From Paragorgia papillata (lineage: Eukaryota; Cnidaria; Anthozoa; Scleralcyonacea; Coralliidae): 64,000 bases of DNA. Each line of letters begins with the position of its first letter. Within the stretch, counting starts at the first letter, position 1. The stretch spans positions 4,021,915-4,085,914 of the forward strand of contig JAWNZC010000106.1 of NCBI GenBank assembly GCA_035771165.1. The letters run 5' to 3'. The notes below the pieces were generated by a model. That model did no database searches and had not been told where the DNA came from. It saw only the letters and a program-made list of their open reading frames with translations. Of the stretch, positions 16,600-28,400 are shown piece by piece. Made by a program: the position numbers and the translations under genes.

Positions 16600-17291
16600 C
16601 ATAGCCTTATCCATTAATTAAAAAATAAAAATAAAAACTAAGTAAAACTCCCCCTGTCACCTTAACAATAAAAGCGGACAGTTGACATACGTGGGTACGG
16701 TCAGTGAGTTTAGAGCACAAAATAAGCAATTTAAACCTTAATGTGGGGAGGGTAAACGTCAATGTTAGCCTTCCCCCCCTGACGCCCCCCCGTGAAAACA
16801 TAATGTTCGTACACATTTCAATAAACACTACGTGCTTTGGCAACCACCGTGGACCAAGAAAATCCCACTGCAACATCATTAATACGTGTGAAAATGGTAT
16901 GGACCAAAACCCACACCTACTCATCCCCTGCAATTTTCGGGGACTATTTCGATTTTTTTATAGCGAAATAATACCTAGTATGCATGGAAACACACTAACA
17001 GTATACCTCACTAGTCCCTGCACATTTAGAAACAATTTTGGACAAGTGACGAACAAAATTCACAAAGTTATAAACAAAAGTAATTTTTCAACATGAATAA
17101 TTCATTATACATGAGGGAAAATTTACATAAAACCCTCAGAAAACGCCAAGGAACGCTCAGAAAACACCCAGGAATGATCACAAACACGTTAGTAACTATA
17201 ACAAATGTTTTCGAGTACTTACAGTTAACTTGAACAGCGTAAAAAATCGAAAAACCTCGTTAAAACAGAATAGAAACCTTGTGTACACACA
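16600..17291. other. Unassigned spacer
   Basis: AT-rich with two C-runs (about 16772-16790). Small frames on both strands (for example 17093-17233, starting MNNSLYMRENLHK) have no recognisable features. Nothing further supported. Confidence 0.4.
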
Positions 17292-17295
17292 ATGA

Positions 17296-18600
17296 GTGGT
17301 AGACTGGGGCGAGCCTCTTCAAATACAACCGATGAGGTTAGAACACATCTATGGAAATGACAAACTTATCCGCCTCTATACTGGACTACCGAATACTACG
17401 ACGTTTCATATTTTATGCGATAACTTAGGTGTGCCAATCAATAATTTACAGTACTGGGGAAGACCTAGGACATTTCCAGATGGGAACAAAAGAGGTCCTC
17501 CACGAAAGCTTTACCCACATGATGAGCTACTGCTTACCCTTATGAGGCTGCGTTTGGCCTTGCTAGAGGAAGATTTAGCTTTTAGATTTGGAATCTGCCA
17601 GTCATTAGTTTCACAGCTTATCAACACATGGACTGCAGTGTTGTACAATCGCCTTGCTGTAAACACAAACTTGTGGATTTCCCGAGAAGCTAACAAAAAG
17701 CTCATGCCTACAGCTTTTCAAGAGAAGTACCCCTACACACGAGCAATATTTGATGCCACAGAAATTTTTATTCAGAGGCTATCTGACCTTGGTTGCCAAA
17801 GCACAACATGGTCCAGCTACAAACGCCATTCTACAGCCAAAAGTCTGATTGTAGTGGCTCCATTTGGTGGTGTAATGTTTGCTTCAGAACTGTACACTGG
17901 CTCCATATCAGATAAGGAACTTGTTGTCCAGTCTGGGGTGCTGAATATGGGCTGAATATGGTAGCGAAGAAGGGCTTCACTATCGAAGATTTGTTAGATG
18001 AAAAAAAAGGCCACCCTTAACATGCTACCATTCAAAAATGGCAAAGCACAGCTGTCAAAACAAGAGATTGTATCAAGCAGGCAGATTGCTTCATTGCGAA
18101 TTCGTGTTGAACGTGCTATTGGTAGAATGAAACATTACAGGATCCTTAACTCAGTTTTCCCCCTCAAATGCAGCAGATCACTAAGCATGATTTTTTAGAT
18201 ATGTGCTTACCTTTCAAATTTCAATGGCCCATTAGTTGAGCTTCCACCATCTGTCACTGCAGAGTACAACAAGGTTATTCATACAAGAAACATGCTCACT
18301 AATATAGTTCTAAACAAGCCTTCTGCTTCAAGAAACCCTTCTGTTTCAATCAAGCCTTCTGTTTCAACCAAGCCTTCTGTTTCAACCAAATCTTGTTCAA
18401 ATGGTTCCACACCACAAACACCTCGTCAACCTTTAATGGTGTCTACACCTGCAGTTTCTAAAATAAAGCAGTCTGATGGTGTTGGTGAGAATTTGGGACC
18501 CACTGCTAGACCAGTTATTTTAACTAACTGTTTACCGTGGGGTGGAGTTTCTAAAGATGGTCATGTAACTTTTTCAAATACATGCATGTACCATTGATAA
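17296..18600 (+). pseudogene. Harbinger-type DDE_Tnp_4 transposase, inactivated
   Basis: The long frame to 17955 contains the N-terminal block LIRLYTGLPNTTTFHILCD, QYWGRPRTF, a helix-turn-helix-like ELLLTLMRLRLALLEEDLAFRF followed by GICQSLVSQLINTW, then the first catalytic block AIFDATEIFIQRLSDL and WSSYKRHSTAKSLI. After LVVQSGVLNMG a stop is reached within a small duplication (CTGAATATGG twice, 17940-17960). The next block reads VAKKGFTIEDLL where the family normally has Asp in a DxGF-type motif, so the second catalytic Asp is replaced by Lys. RIRVERAIGRMKHYRIL (about 18090-18140) keeps the Glu. A TAG at 18197 interrupts, followed by LSNFNGPLVELPPSVTAEY and a Ser/Pro-rich tail to 18597. The open frame starts with GTG; the first ATG is at 17332, so the true N-terminus is uncertain or missing. 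Confidence 0.8.
18315..18395 (+). repeat. 18-bp minisatellite, about 4-5 copies
   Basis: AAGCCTTCTGTTTCAACC-like units repeat in the transposase tail, encoding KPS(V/A)S(T/I/R) repeats. The first two copies are the most diverged. Confidence 0.75.
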
Positions 18601-19029
18601 TATGCTTAACATATTCTTTTACTTATTCCTCATGCGGCCTTTGGTGTTAGACAGATTTCGAAGCATGGGTTCATCTTTTGCCATTGCTCTGACACATGCC
18701 TTTGATTACTGTAGTACTCGGATTGAAACAGATTGACTTTACTGACTATTATACTCCCACAACATGGCTTCCTCTCGTTCCCCCCAACAACGTCTTATCC
18801 GACATAGATAGCCTAAGACACTACAACCTCTTTTCCTCAAAACTGCATGCCAATGAACAACAATATCAACTAACGCTTCCAAAAAAAACACAAAAAAACC
18901 CCGACTAAACTATTGACATCCACAGAATGTTCTCAACTGAACTTAACTGTTTGCGATGTTCATTTTAACTGAAACTGTTCGAGATGTTCATATTTTACTC
19001 CTTAAGTGTTCAACATAATTTCACTAAGT
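18601..19029. other. Unassigned spacer
   Basis: AT-rich with one 70-codon plus-strand frame (18696-18908; DYYTPTTWLPLVPP) of unknown identity, perhaps part of the decayed tail of the upstream transposon. Two related lines around 18930-18990 repeat AACTGTT(T/C)G(C/A)GATGTTCAT, a short duplication. No other feature. Confidence 0.35.
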
Positions 19030-20904
19030 TCAATCTAGCTTTTCTTTTACTAGATAAAGTTCATAGTCTTTCAAATACTCTGGTGGTCGCCTGTCCCTGG
19101 TGGGTCTGCTTGGCATTTCTACTACTGTACTTCCATCAGTCTTCTCATCTGCATCTTCTGTATCCAGGTTAACCTCCTGTTCTGTCAAGTACTTTTTTAC
19201 CTCTGTTGTGTTCGTCCTACAGCTAGTTCCTTCTGGCGATGTTACTGTGACTTCATTTCCCTTTCTATTCATTACTTTGTATGGTATTTCCCCATAAGTA
19301 GTAGATAGCTTGTTTTCTTTCCTTTGTTTCAGCAGGACTTCGTCACCTCCCTCCAGGCTGTTTTCTCGTGCCCTCCTTTTTGCATCAGCATAGTCAGTCC
19401 TTTTCTGCTTTCGTTCTGTGTCTCTGTCTTTTACTTCGCTCTCAGGATGTGTGTGATCTTGAAGTTCGGGAAGTTTAGACCTGATCTCTCTCTTGAATAG
19501 TAGCTTGGCTGGCGTGACTCATGTTGTACTGTGTGGTGTTGTTCTATATGTTGTTAAGAATTTCCCTATTTCTAACTTGAGATTCTTCTTCTCTGCACGG
19601 GTGATCTTCAAAACTTTGAGTAAACTTCGGTTTTGTTGAGGTTCGGTGCTGGATGTTGTTTGCTTCCAAGAATGATTCAAATTATTTGGACACAAATTGT
19701 GGGCCATTATCGGTTTTCAGCGATTGTGGTAAACCATGTGTACAGAAAATCTTCTCCAGGCTTCCAATGACCTTGGTAGATACTATGGATTTCAGGATGT
19801 CCACTTCGAAGTATGTACTATAGTAATCTACAACTACGAGAACATATTCCCCCGAAGGTAGTGGACCCATTAAATCTGTTGCAAGGTCTTGCCAGGGCAG
19901 GTTGGGAAATTCTGTGTGTCTCAAAGGTTCAGGTGGAGTAGATGACCCGACCAGCTGGCACCCATGGCAGGCCTTACACTTGTTTTCCACTTGTTTGTCA
20001 ATTCCAGCCCACCAAACTTTGCTTCGGAGTCTTTGCTTTGTTTTTACCAGCCCTTGATGGCCTTCATGGGCCAAGTCGAACACTCTTTTCCGTAGTTTTA
20101 CTGGTATTACCAACCTTGTTCCCCTGAGGACTAGTTTACCTAGAGTGCAAAGTTCGTTCCTCGCTGCTTTGTATTGTGGAGATACAGTGTCCCATTCACC
20201 TGTTAGTATGCACTCCCTCAACTGCGACAATTCAGGATCAATCGCTGATTCCTTCTCAATCTCTTGTACAGACATAGCCATCGGTGTTGATGTTTCTGCT
20301 ACATACCGAACAAACGCTTCGGCCTCATTATTCACGTATACTGCAGTTGTACCAGTGAGTCGGGAGAGTGAATCAGCGATGTTCTCTTTGCCTGGGATGT
20401 ATCTCACATTGAACCTGTATGGTTGAAGCCTAAAACCCAACGTTCTATTCGCGCCGAAGTTCTGGAATTAGCAGAGTAGATAAGCTCGAGTGGTTTGTGA
20501 TCTGTTAGTAGAGTGCACTCTACTCCACACAAGTACATGTGGAATCGTTCACAGCCCCAAACAAGTCCGAGAGCCTCCCTCTCAGTCTGCGAGTACCTTT
20601 CTTCCACCTTGCTCAGGCTACAACTTGCGTATGCAATTACACGTTCACACCAATTTTGGATTTGTGTTAGAACAGCTCCCAAACCAACTGGGCTTGCATC
20701 TGTGGTTAGTTTGGTCTCCTCTGCATTCCTATCGAAGTATGCCAGTGTCTCTGCATTAGCTAAGTCACTCTTTAGGGTATCAAAAGCAGTTTGTTGTTCA
20801 GGACCCCACATGAAAGGTGTCTCCTTCCTTGTCAGCCTCCGAAGTGGTTCTGCTGTAGTCGCTAGATTGGGCAAAAATCTGGCACTGAAATTGACCAATC
20901 CCAT
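19030..20904 (-). mobile_element. Ty3/gypsy-like pol relic: RNase H, integrase, GPY/F-like C-terminus
   Basis: Minus strand, entering at RT thumb/RNase H (GLVNFSARFLPNLA). RNase H motifs are LTTDASPVGLG, YSQTEREALGLVWGCERF and LLTDHKPLELI. After a frame change near 20420 come YIPGKENIADSLSRL, the integrase zinc motif HEGHQGLVKTKQRL with CKACHGCQ, and the core DLMGPLPSGEYVLVVVDYY and LKTDNGPQFVSK (both catalytic Asp). A stop follows at 19682, then QNRSLLKVLKI and FLTTYRTTPHSTT, and after another frame change TPAKLLFKREIRSKLPEL, DEVLLKQRKENKLSTTYGEIPYKV and a charged tail to 19030. Between the second Asp and QNRSLLK about 30 bases appear deleted, removing the segment that normally carries the catalytic Glu. 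No gag, protease, RT fingers/palm or LTR is visible. Confidence 0.85.
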
Positions 20905-20990
20905 CCTCGTACCCAGGGTCTTATCTCCTCTCCCCCGCCCCTACCACCGCTGCGAAAAGACCCTGGTTGGGGCTGGTCACGTGCTTCGAG
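20905..20990. mobile_element. Short palindromic element (MITE-like) at the gypsy truncation point
   Basis: ACCCAGGGTCTT (20911-20922) and AAGACCCTGGTT (20957-20968) are inverted repeats with one mismatch in 12, separated by a C-rich 34-bp centre. CCTCGTACCCAGGGTC-type palindromes are abundant short elements in anthozoan genomes in my experience. It begins where the gypsy coding sequence stops. Confidence 0.5.
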
Positions 20991-21319
20991 GGCAAAAAAT
21001 ATAACTTACTGGGGGTGGGTTATTTAAAAACGTGGCTAAAGTGAACACGCAAAGACAATGTTTTTATGTGATTTATTTCTGACAAGACAAAGTGTACGTT
21101 TTATAACTGTCAAGAAAGCCAGACTCAGACTGCATGCCGAAATCGACGTTTATTTACGTCAGTTTCCTCAGTGTTGTGCGATGCTGTATGTATAGACTCA
21201 GGCGCGTTAATGTCTGGGTCCAATTTTTTCTCGACCCAGTAATTTCGCCACAACGAGTGCGCGGCCGTGTCGCTGTTTTTAGCGCTTTGCGACATTTTTT
21301 TCGATTACAAAATGGCGTT

Positions 21320-22107
21320 GCTAAGTACCCAAGGAGTGATAGAGCAGAAAGGGTTACATTTGCTCCGAGATGAACTGTGGATGAACTAGTAAACGTCGTT
21401 CTCACTATACAGTAAAGCCGAAAACGACGAATGGTATGAAGAAAGTCGTCAATTCTTCAAGGTAAGCGATATTTATTTGGTTGCTAGTAAAGTATATTTG
21501 TCTGTTGTCTCACTTGTCTGTGTTTGTATCGAGCCTCTACACATTTATGTGTACTTTGGTTTGACATTTGAGTATTAAACATATCTAAACATAAGCACAA
21601 CAGTGAAGACAAACACTTACGGTCTGTCTCAAATTAATAAAGTGTGAATACCATTACTGTATATATTATATGATTTTAATAGTTACATACACAGTAAAAT
21701 TTGATCTAATTGCCCAAAGACTTGAAAATCTTGACAACTTTGAAGTTCTTGCCATTGCTGTGCATTTAATCATGGTTTAATTTTTATTAATTTTTTTATT
21801 ATTTATTGTTACTCTAGATAATTCTTAATATTATATTGTTATATATTAGGACTATGGTTTAATTACACATTAGAGCTTAAACTCACTACCCAACAAAAAG
21901 TGCCTTAAATGCTTTAAATAAACTGTTGACATTTTCTGCTTTTCTTCAGGTAACAATGCAATATTCCTTTTGACAATGATGATCCAGTCCATCCCCAAGC
22001 AATCTCATGGAAGAAGGAACATAAAAGAACCAAACACAATTCAACATATACATGTGCCAACTGTTTTATATAAAATAATATGGTGTACATTGAAGTAACC
22101 AAATAAA
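21320..22107 (+). other. Candidate two-exon transcript next to the satellite
   Basis: An exon ending CTTCAAG|GTAAGCG has its donor at 21462; a matching acceptor GCTTTTCTTCAG|GTAAC ends at 21949, giving a 488-bp intron. AATAAA occurs at 22102-22107. Upstream of the donor is a 25-codon ORF (ATG at 21312, MALLSTQGVIEQKGLHLLRDE) ending in TAG; the region before it is CpG-containing and less AT-rich, as in a promoter. The transcript start is unknown. It has no long ORF across the junction and may be non-coding or the 3' part of a decayed gene. Evidence is signal-based only. Confidence 0.3.
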
Positions 22108-22481
22108 GTAAACATTTTGTGTTTATTTTTGGGTTGTGTGAGTGTATGTACAGTATCACAAACAGTGTACAATATATAATAACAAAATAATTTAGGAGCA
22201 GAGAGCTGTATTCAGCCATTCAGGTGATTCAAAATATGGTTTGGGTATGAGTAATAACAGCTTAATGTACATATACATGTATTTCTGCATCATAAAGTCA
22301 TTAAACCTATCCAAGTAGCCCATTTATTAGAATTTTACACTCATGGCTAATGCCAGATGCTGTACTTCCAAGAAAAAATGTCAAAAGAAGCAAACTTGTA
22401 AACCATTGCCCAGCAACAGAGTAGGGTGAATTAGCACCCACTTTCGCAACCGATCCAAAATAATTTTATTCAGCCTGAATA
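22108..22481. other. Unassigned spacer before the satellite
   Basis: Unique AT-rich sequence without a supported gene. It gives way to the 52-bp array at 22482 without target-site or transposon-like features that I can see. Confidence 0.45.
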
Positions 22482-25400
22482 AATAATGGTAGGCAGGAGG
22501 CAAAATCAGTTGAAAATTATCTTGGCAGAGCAGAATAATTTGTAGCCAGGAAGCAAAATCAGTTCAAAATCATCTTGCCAGAGCAGAATAATGGTAGTCA
22601 GGAGGCAAAATCAGTTCAAAATCATCTTGCCAGAGCAGAATAATGGTAGTCAGGAGGCAAAATCAGTTCAAAATCATCTTGCCAGAGCAGAATAATGGTA
22701 GTCAGGAAGCAAAATCAGTTCAAAATCATCTTGCCAGAGCAGAATAATGGTAGTCAGGAGGCAAAATCAGTTCAAAATCATCTTGCCAGAGCAGAATAAT
22801 GGTAGTCAGGAGGCAAAATCAGTTCAAAATCATCTTGCCAGAGCAGAATAATGGTAGTCAGGAGGCAAAATCAGTTCAAAATCATCTTGCCAGAGCAGAA
22901 TAATGGTAGTCAGGAAGCAAAATCAGTTCAAAATCATCTTGCCAGAGCAGAATAATGGTAGTCAGGAGGCAAAATCAGTTCAAAATCATCTTGCCAGAGC
23001 AGAATAATGGTAGTCAGGAAGCAAAATCAGTTCAAAATCATCTTGCCAGAGCAGAATAATGGTAGTCAGGAGGCAAAATCAGTTCAAAATCATCTTGCCA
23101 GAGCAGAATAATGGTAGTCAGCAGGTAAAATCAGTTCAAAATCATCTTGCCAGAGCAGAATAATGATAGTCAGGAAGCAAAATCAGTTCAAAATCATCTT
23201 GCCAGAGCAGAATAATGGTAGTCAGGAAGCAAAATCAGTTCAAAATCATCTTGCCAGAGCAGAATAATGGTAGTCAGGAGGCAAAATCAGTTCAAAATCA
23301 TCTTGCCAGAGCAGAATAATGGTAGTCAGGAGGCAAAATCAGTTCAAAATCATCTTGCCAGAGCAGAATAATGGTAGTCAGGAGGCAAAATCAGTTCAAA
23401 ATCATCTTGCCAGAGCAGAATAATGGTAGTCAGGAGGCAAAATCAGTTCAAAATCATCTTGCCAGAGCAGAATAATGGTAGTCAGGAGGCAAAATCAGTT
23501 CAAAATCATCTTGCCAGAGCAGAATAATGGTAGTCAGGAGGTAAAATCAGTTCAAAATCATCTTGCCAGAGCAGAATAATGGTAGTCAGGAGGCAAAATC
23601 AGTTCAAAATCATCTTGCCAGAGCAGAATAATGGTAGTCAGGAAGCAAAATCAGTTCAAAATCATCTTGCCAGAGCAGAATAATGGTAGTCAGGAAGCAA
23701 AATCAGTTCAAAATCATCTTGCCAGAGCAGAATAATGGTAGTCAGGAGGCAAAATCAGTTCAAAATCATCTTGCCAGAGCAGAATAATGGTAGTCAGGAG
23801 GCAAAATCAGTTCAAAATCATCTTGCCAGAGCAGAATAATGGTAGTCAGGAGGCAAAATCAGTTCAAAATCATCTTGCCAGAGCAGAATAATGGTAGTCA
23901 GGAAGCAAAATCAGTTCAAAATCATCTTGCCAGAGCAGAATAATGGTAGTCAGGAGGCAAAATCAGTTCAAAATCATCTTGCCAGAGCAGAATAATGGTA
24001 GTCAGGAGGCAAAATCAGTTCAAAATCATCTTGCCAGAGCAGAATAATGGTAGTCAGGAGGCAAAATCAGTTCAAAATCATCTTGCCAGAGCAGAATAAT
24101 GGTAGTCAGGAAGCAAAATCAGTTCAAAATCATCTTGCCAGAGCAGAATAATGGTAGTCAGGAGGCAAAATCAGTTCAAAATCATCTTGCCAGAGCAGAA
24201 TAATGGTAGTCAGGAGGCAAAATCAGTTCAAAATCATCTTGCCAGAGCAGAATAATGGTAGTCAGGAAGCAAAATCAGTTCAAAATCATCTTGCCAGAGC
24301 AGAATAATGGTAGTCAGGAGGCAAAATCAGTTCAAAATCATCTTGCCAGAGCAGAATAATGGTAGTCAGGAGGCAAAATCAGTTCAAAATCATCTTGCCA
24401 GAGCAGAATAATGGTAGTCAGGAAGCAAAATCAGTTCAAAATCATCTTGCCAGAGCAGAATAATGGTAGTCAGGAGGCAAAATCAGTTCAAAATCATCTT
24501 GCCAGAGCAGAATAATGGTAGTCAGGAAGCAAAATCAGTTCAAAATCATCTTGCCAGAGCAGAATAATGGTAGTCAGGAGGCAAAATCAGTTCAAAATCA
24601 TCTTGCCAGAGCAGAATAATGGTAGTCAGGAGGTAAAATCAGTTCAAAATCATCTTGCCAGAGCAGAATAATGGTAGTCAGGAAGCAAAATCAGTTCAAA
24701 ATCATCTTGCCAGAGCAGAATAATGGTAGTCAGGAAGCAAAATCAGTTCAAAATCATCTTGCCAGAGCAGAATAATGGTAGTCAGGAGGCAAAATCAGTT
24801 CAAAATCATCTTGCCAGAGCAGAATAATGGTAGTCAGGAGGCAAAATCAGTTCAAAATCATCTTGCCAGAGCAGAATAATGGTAGTCAGGAGGCAAAATC
24901 AGTTCAAAATCATCTTGCCAGAGCAGAATAATGGTAGTCAGGAGGCAAAATCAGTTCAAAATCATCTTGCCAGAGCAGAATAATGGTAGTCAGGAGGCAA
25001 AATCAGTTCAAAATCATCTTGCCAGAGCAGAATAATGGTAGTCAGGAGGTAAAATCAGTTCAAAATCATCTTGCCAGAGCAGAATAATGGTAGTCAGGAG
25101 GTAAAATCAGTTCAAAATCATCTTGCCAGAGCAGAATAATGGTAGTCAGGAAGCAAAATCAGTTCAAAATCATCTTGCCAGAGCAGAATAATGGTAGTCA
25201 GGAAGCAAAATCAGTTCAAAATCATCTTGCCAGAGCAGAATAATGGTAGTCAGGAGGCAAAATCAGTTCAAAATCATCTTGCCAGAGCAGAATAATGGTA
25301 GTCAGGAGGCAAAATCAGTTCAAAATCATCTTGCCAGAGCAGAATAATGGTAGTCAGGAGGCAAAATCAGTTCAAAATCATCTTGCCAGAGCAGAATAAT

Positions 25401-28400
25401 GGTAGTCAGGAAGCAAAATCAGTTCAAAATCATCTTGCCAGAGCAGAATAATGGTAGTCAGGAAGCAAAATCAGTTCAAAATCATCTTGCCAGAGCAGAA
25501 TAATGGTAGTCAGGAGGTAAAATCAGTTCAAAATCATCTTGCCAGAGCAGAATAATGGTAGTCAGGAAGCAAAATCAGTTCAAAATCATCTTGCCAGAGC
25601 AGAATAATGGTAGTCAGGAGGCAAAATCAGTTCAAAATCATCTTGCCAGAGCAGAATAATGGTAGTCAGGAAGCAAAATCAGTTCAAAATCATCTTGCCA
25701 GAGCAGAATAATGGTAGTCAGGAGGCAAAATCAGTTCAAAATCATCTTGCCAGAGCAGAATAATGGTAGTCAGGAGGCAAAATCAGTTCAAAATCATCTT
25801 GCCAGAGCAGAATAATGGTAATGGTAGTCAGGAGGCAAAATCAGTTCAAAATCATCTTGCCAGAGCAGAATAATGGTAGTCAGGAGGCAAAATCAGTTCA
25901 AAATCATCTTGCCAGAGCAGAATAATGGTAGTCAGGAAGCAAAATCAGTTCAAAATCATCTTGCCAGAGCAGAATAATGGTAGTCAGGAAGCAAAATCAG
26001 TTCAAAATCATCTTGCCAGAGCAGAATAATGGTAGTCAGCAGGTAAAATCAGTTCAAAATAATCTTGCCAGAGCAGAATAATGATAGTCAGGCGGTAAAA
26101 TCAGTTCAAAATCATCTTGCCAGAGCAGAATAATGGTAGTCAGGAGGCAAAATCAGTTCAAAATCATCTTGCCAGAGCAGAATAATGGTAGTCAGGAGGC
26201 AAAATCAGTTCAAAATCATCTTGCCAGAGCAGAATAATGGTAGTCAGGAGGCAAAATCAGTTCAAAATCATCTTGCCAGAGCAGAATAATGGTAAATCAG
26301 TTCAAAATCATCTTGCCAGAGCAGAATAATGGTAGTCAGGAGGCAAAATCAGTTCAAAATCATCTTGCCAGAGCAGAATAATGGTAGTCAGGAAGCAAAA
26401 TCAGTTCAAAATCATCTTGCCAGAGCAGAATAATGGTAGTCAGGAGGCAAAATCAGTTCAAAATCATCTTGCCAGAGCAGAATAATGGTAGTCAGGAGGC
26501 AAAATCAGTTCAAAATCATCTTGCCAGAGCAGAATAATGGTAGTCAGGAAGCAAAATCAGTTCAAAATCATCTTGCCAGAGCAGAATAATGGTAGTCAGG
26601 AGGCAGAATAATGGTAGTCAGGAGGCAAAATCAGTTCAAAATCATCTTGCCAGAGCAGAATAATGGTAGTCAGGAAGCAAAATCAGTTCAAAATCATCTT
26701 GCCAGAGCAGAATAATGGTAGTCAGGAAGCAAAATCAGTTCAAAATCATCTTGCCAGAGCAGAATAATGGTAGTCAGGAGGCAAAATCAGTTCAAAATCA
26801 TCTTGCCAGAGCAGAATAATGGTAGTCAGGAAGCAAAATCAGTTCAAAATCATCTTGCCAGAAATAATGGTAGTCAGAGGCAAAATCAGTTCAAAATCAT
26901 CTTGCCAGAGCAGAATAATGGTAGTCAGGAGGCAAAATCAGTTCAAAATCATCCTGCCAGAGCAGAATAATGGTAGTCAGGAGGCAAAATCAGTTCAAAA
27001 TCATCTTGCCAGACCAGAATAATGGTAGTCAGGAGCAATCAGTTCAAAATCATCTTGCAGAATAATGGTAGTCAGGAGGCAAAATCAGTTCAAAATCATC
27101 TTGCCATAGCAGAACAAGGGTAGTCAGGAGGCAAAATCAGTTCAAAATCATCTTGCCAGAGCAGAATAATGGTAGTCAGGAAGCAAAATCAGTTCAAAAT
27201 CATCTTGCCAGAGCAGAATAATGGTAAATGGTAGTCAGCAGTTAAAATCATCGGAGCAGAATAATGGTAGTCAGGAGGTAAAATCAGTTCAAAATCATCT
27301 TGCCAGAGCAGAATAATGGTAGTCAGGAAGCAAAATCAGTTCAAAATCATCTTGCCAGAGCAGAATAATGGTAGTCAGGAAGCAAAATCAGTTCAAAATC
27401 ATCTTGCCAGAGCAGAATAATGGTAGTCAGGAGGCAAAATCAGTTCAAAATCATCTTGCCAGAGCAGAATAATGGTAGTCAGGAAGCAAAATCAGTTCAA
27501 AATCATCTTGCCAGAGCAGAATAATGGTAGTCAGGAGGCAAAATCAGTTCAAAATCATCTTGCCAGAGCAGAATAATGGTAGTCAGGAAGCAAAATCAGT
27601 TCAAAATCATCTTGCCAGAGCAGAATAATGGTAGTCAGGAGGCAAAATCAGTTCAAAATCATCTTGCCAGAGCAGAATAATGGTAGTCAGGAGGCAAAAT
27701 CAGTTCAAAATCATCTTGCCAGAGCAGAATAATGGTAGTCAGGAAGCAAAATCAGTTCAAAATCATCTTGCCAGAGCAGAATAATGGTAGTCAGGAAGCA
27801 AAATCAGTTCAAAATCATCTTGCCAGAGCAGAATAATGGTAGTCAGGAGGCAAAATCAGTTCAAAATCATCTTGCCAGAGCAGAATAATGGTAGTCAGGA
27901 GGCAAAATCAGTTCAAAATCATCTTGCCAGAGCAGAATAATGGTAGTCAGGAGGCAAAAATCAGTTCAAAATCATCTTGCCAGAGCAGAATAATGGTAGT
28001 CAGGAGGCAAAATCAGTTCAAAATCATCTTGCCAGAGCAGAATAATGGTAGTCAGGAGGCAAAATCAGTTCAAAATCATCTTGCCAGAGCAGAATAATGG
28101 TAGTCAGGAGGCAAAATCAGTTCAAAATCATCTTGCCAGAGCAGAATAATGGTAGTCAGGAGGCAAAATCAGTTCAAAATCATCTTGCCAGAGCAGAATA
28201 ATGGTAGTCAGGAAGCAAAATCAGTTCAAAATCATCTTGCCAGAGCAGAATAATGGCAGTCAGGAGGCAAAATCAGTTCAAAATCATCTTGCCAGAGCAG
28301 AATAATGGTAGTCAGGAGGCAAAATCAGTTCAAAATCATCTTGCCAGAGCAGAATAATGGTAGTCAGGAGGCAAAATCAGTTCAAAATCATCTTGCCAGA

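Noticed and set aside
21914..22219. Minus-strand 101-codon frame with hydrophobic stretches
   Set aside because: AT-rich sequence gives Leu/Ile/Tyr-rich translation by chance; the plus strand has splice and poly(A) signals here instead.
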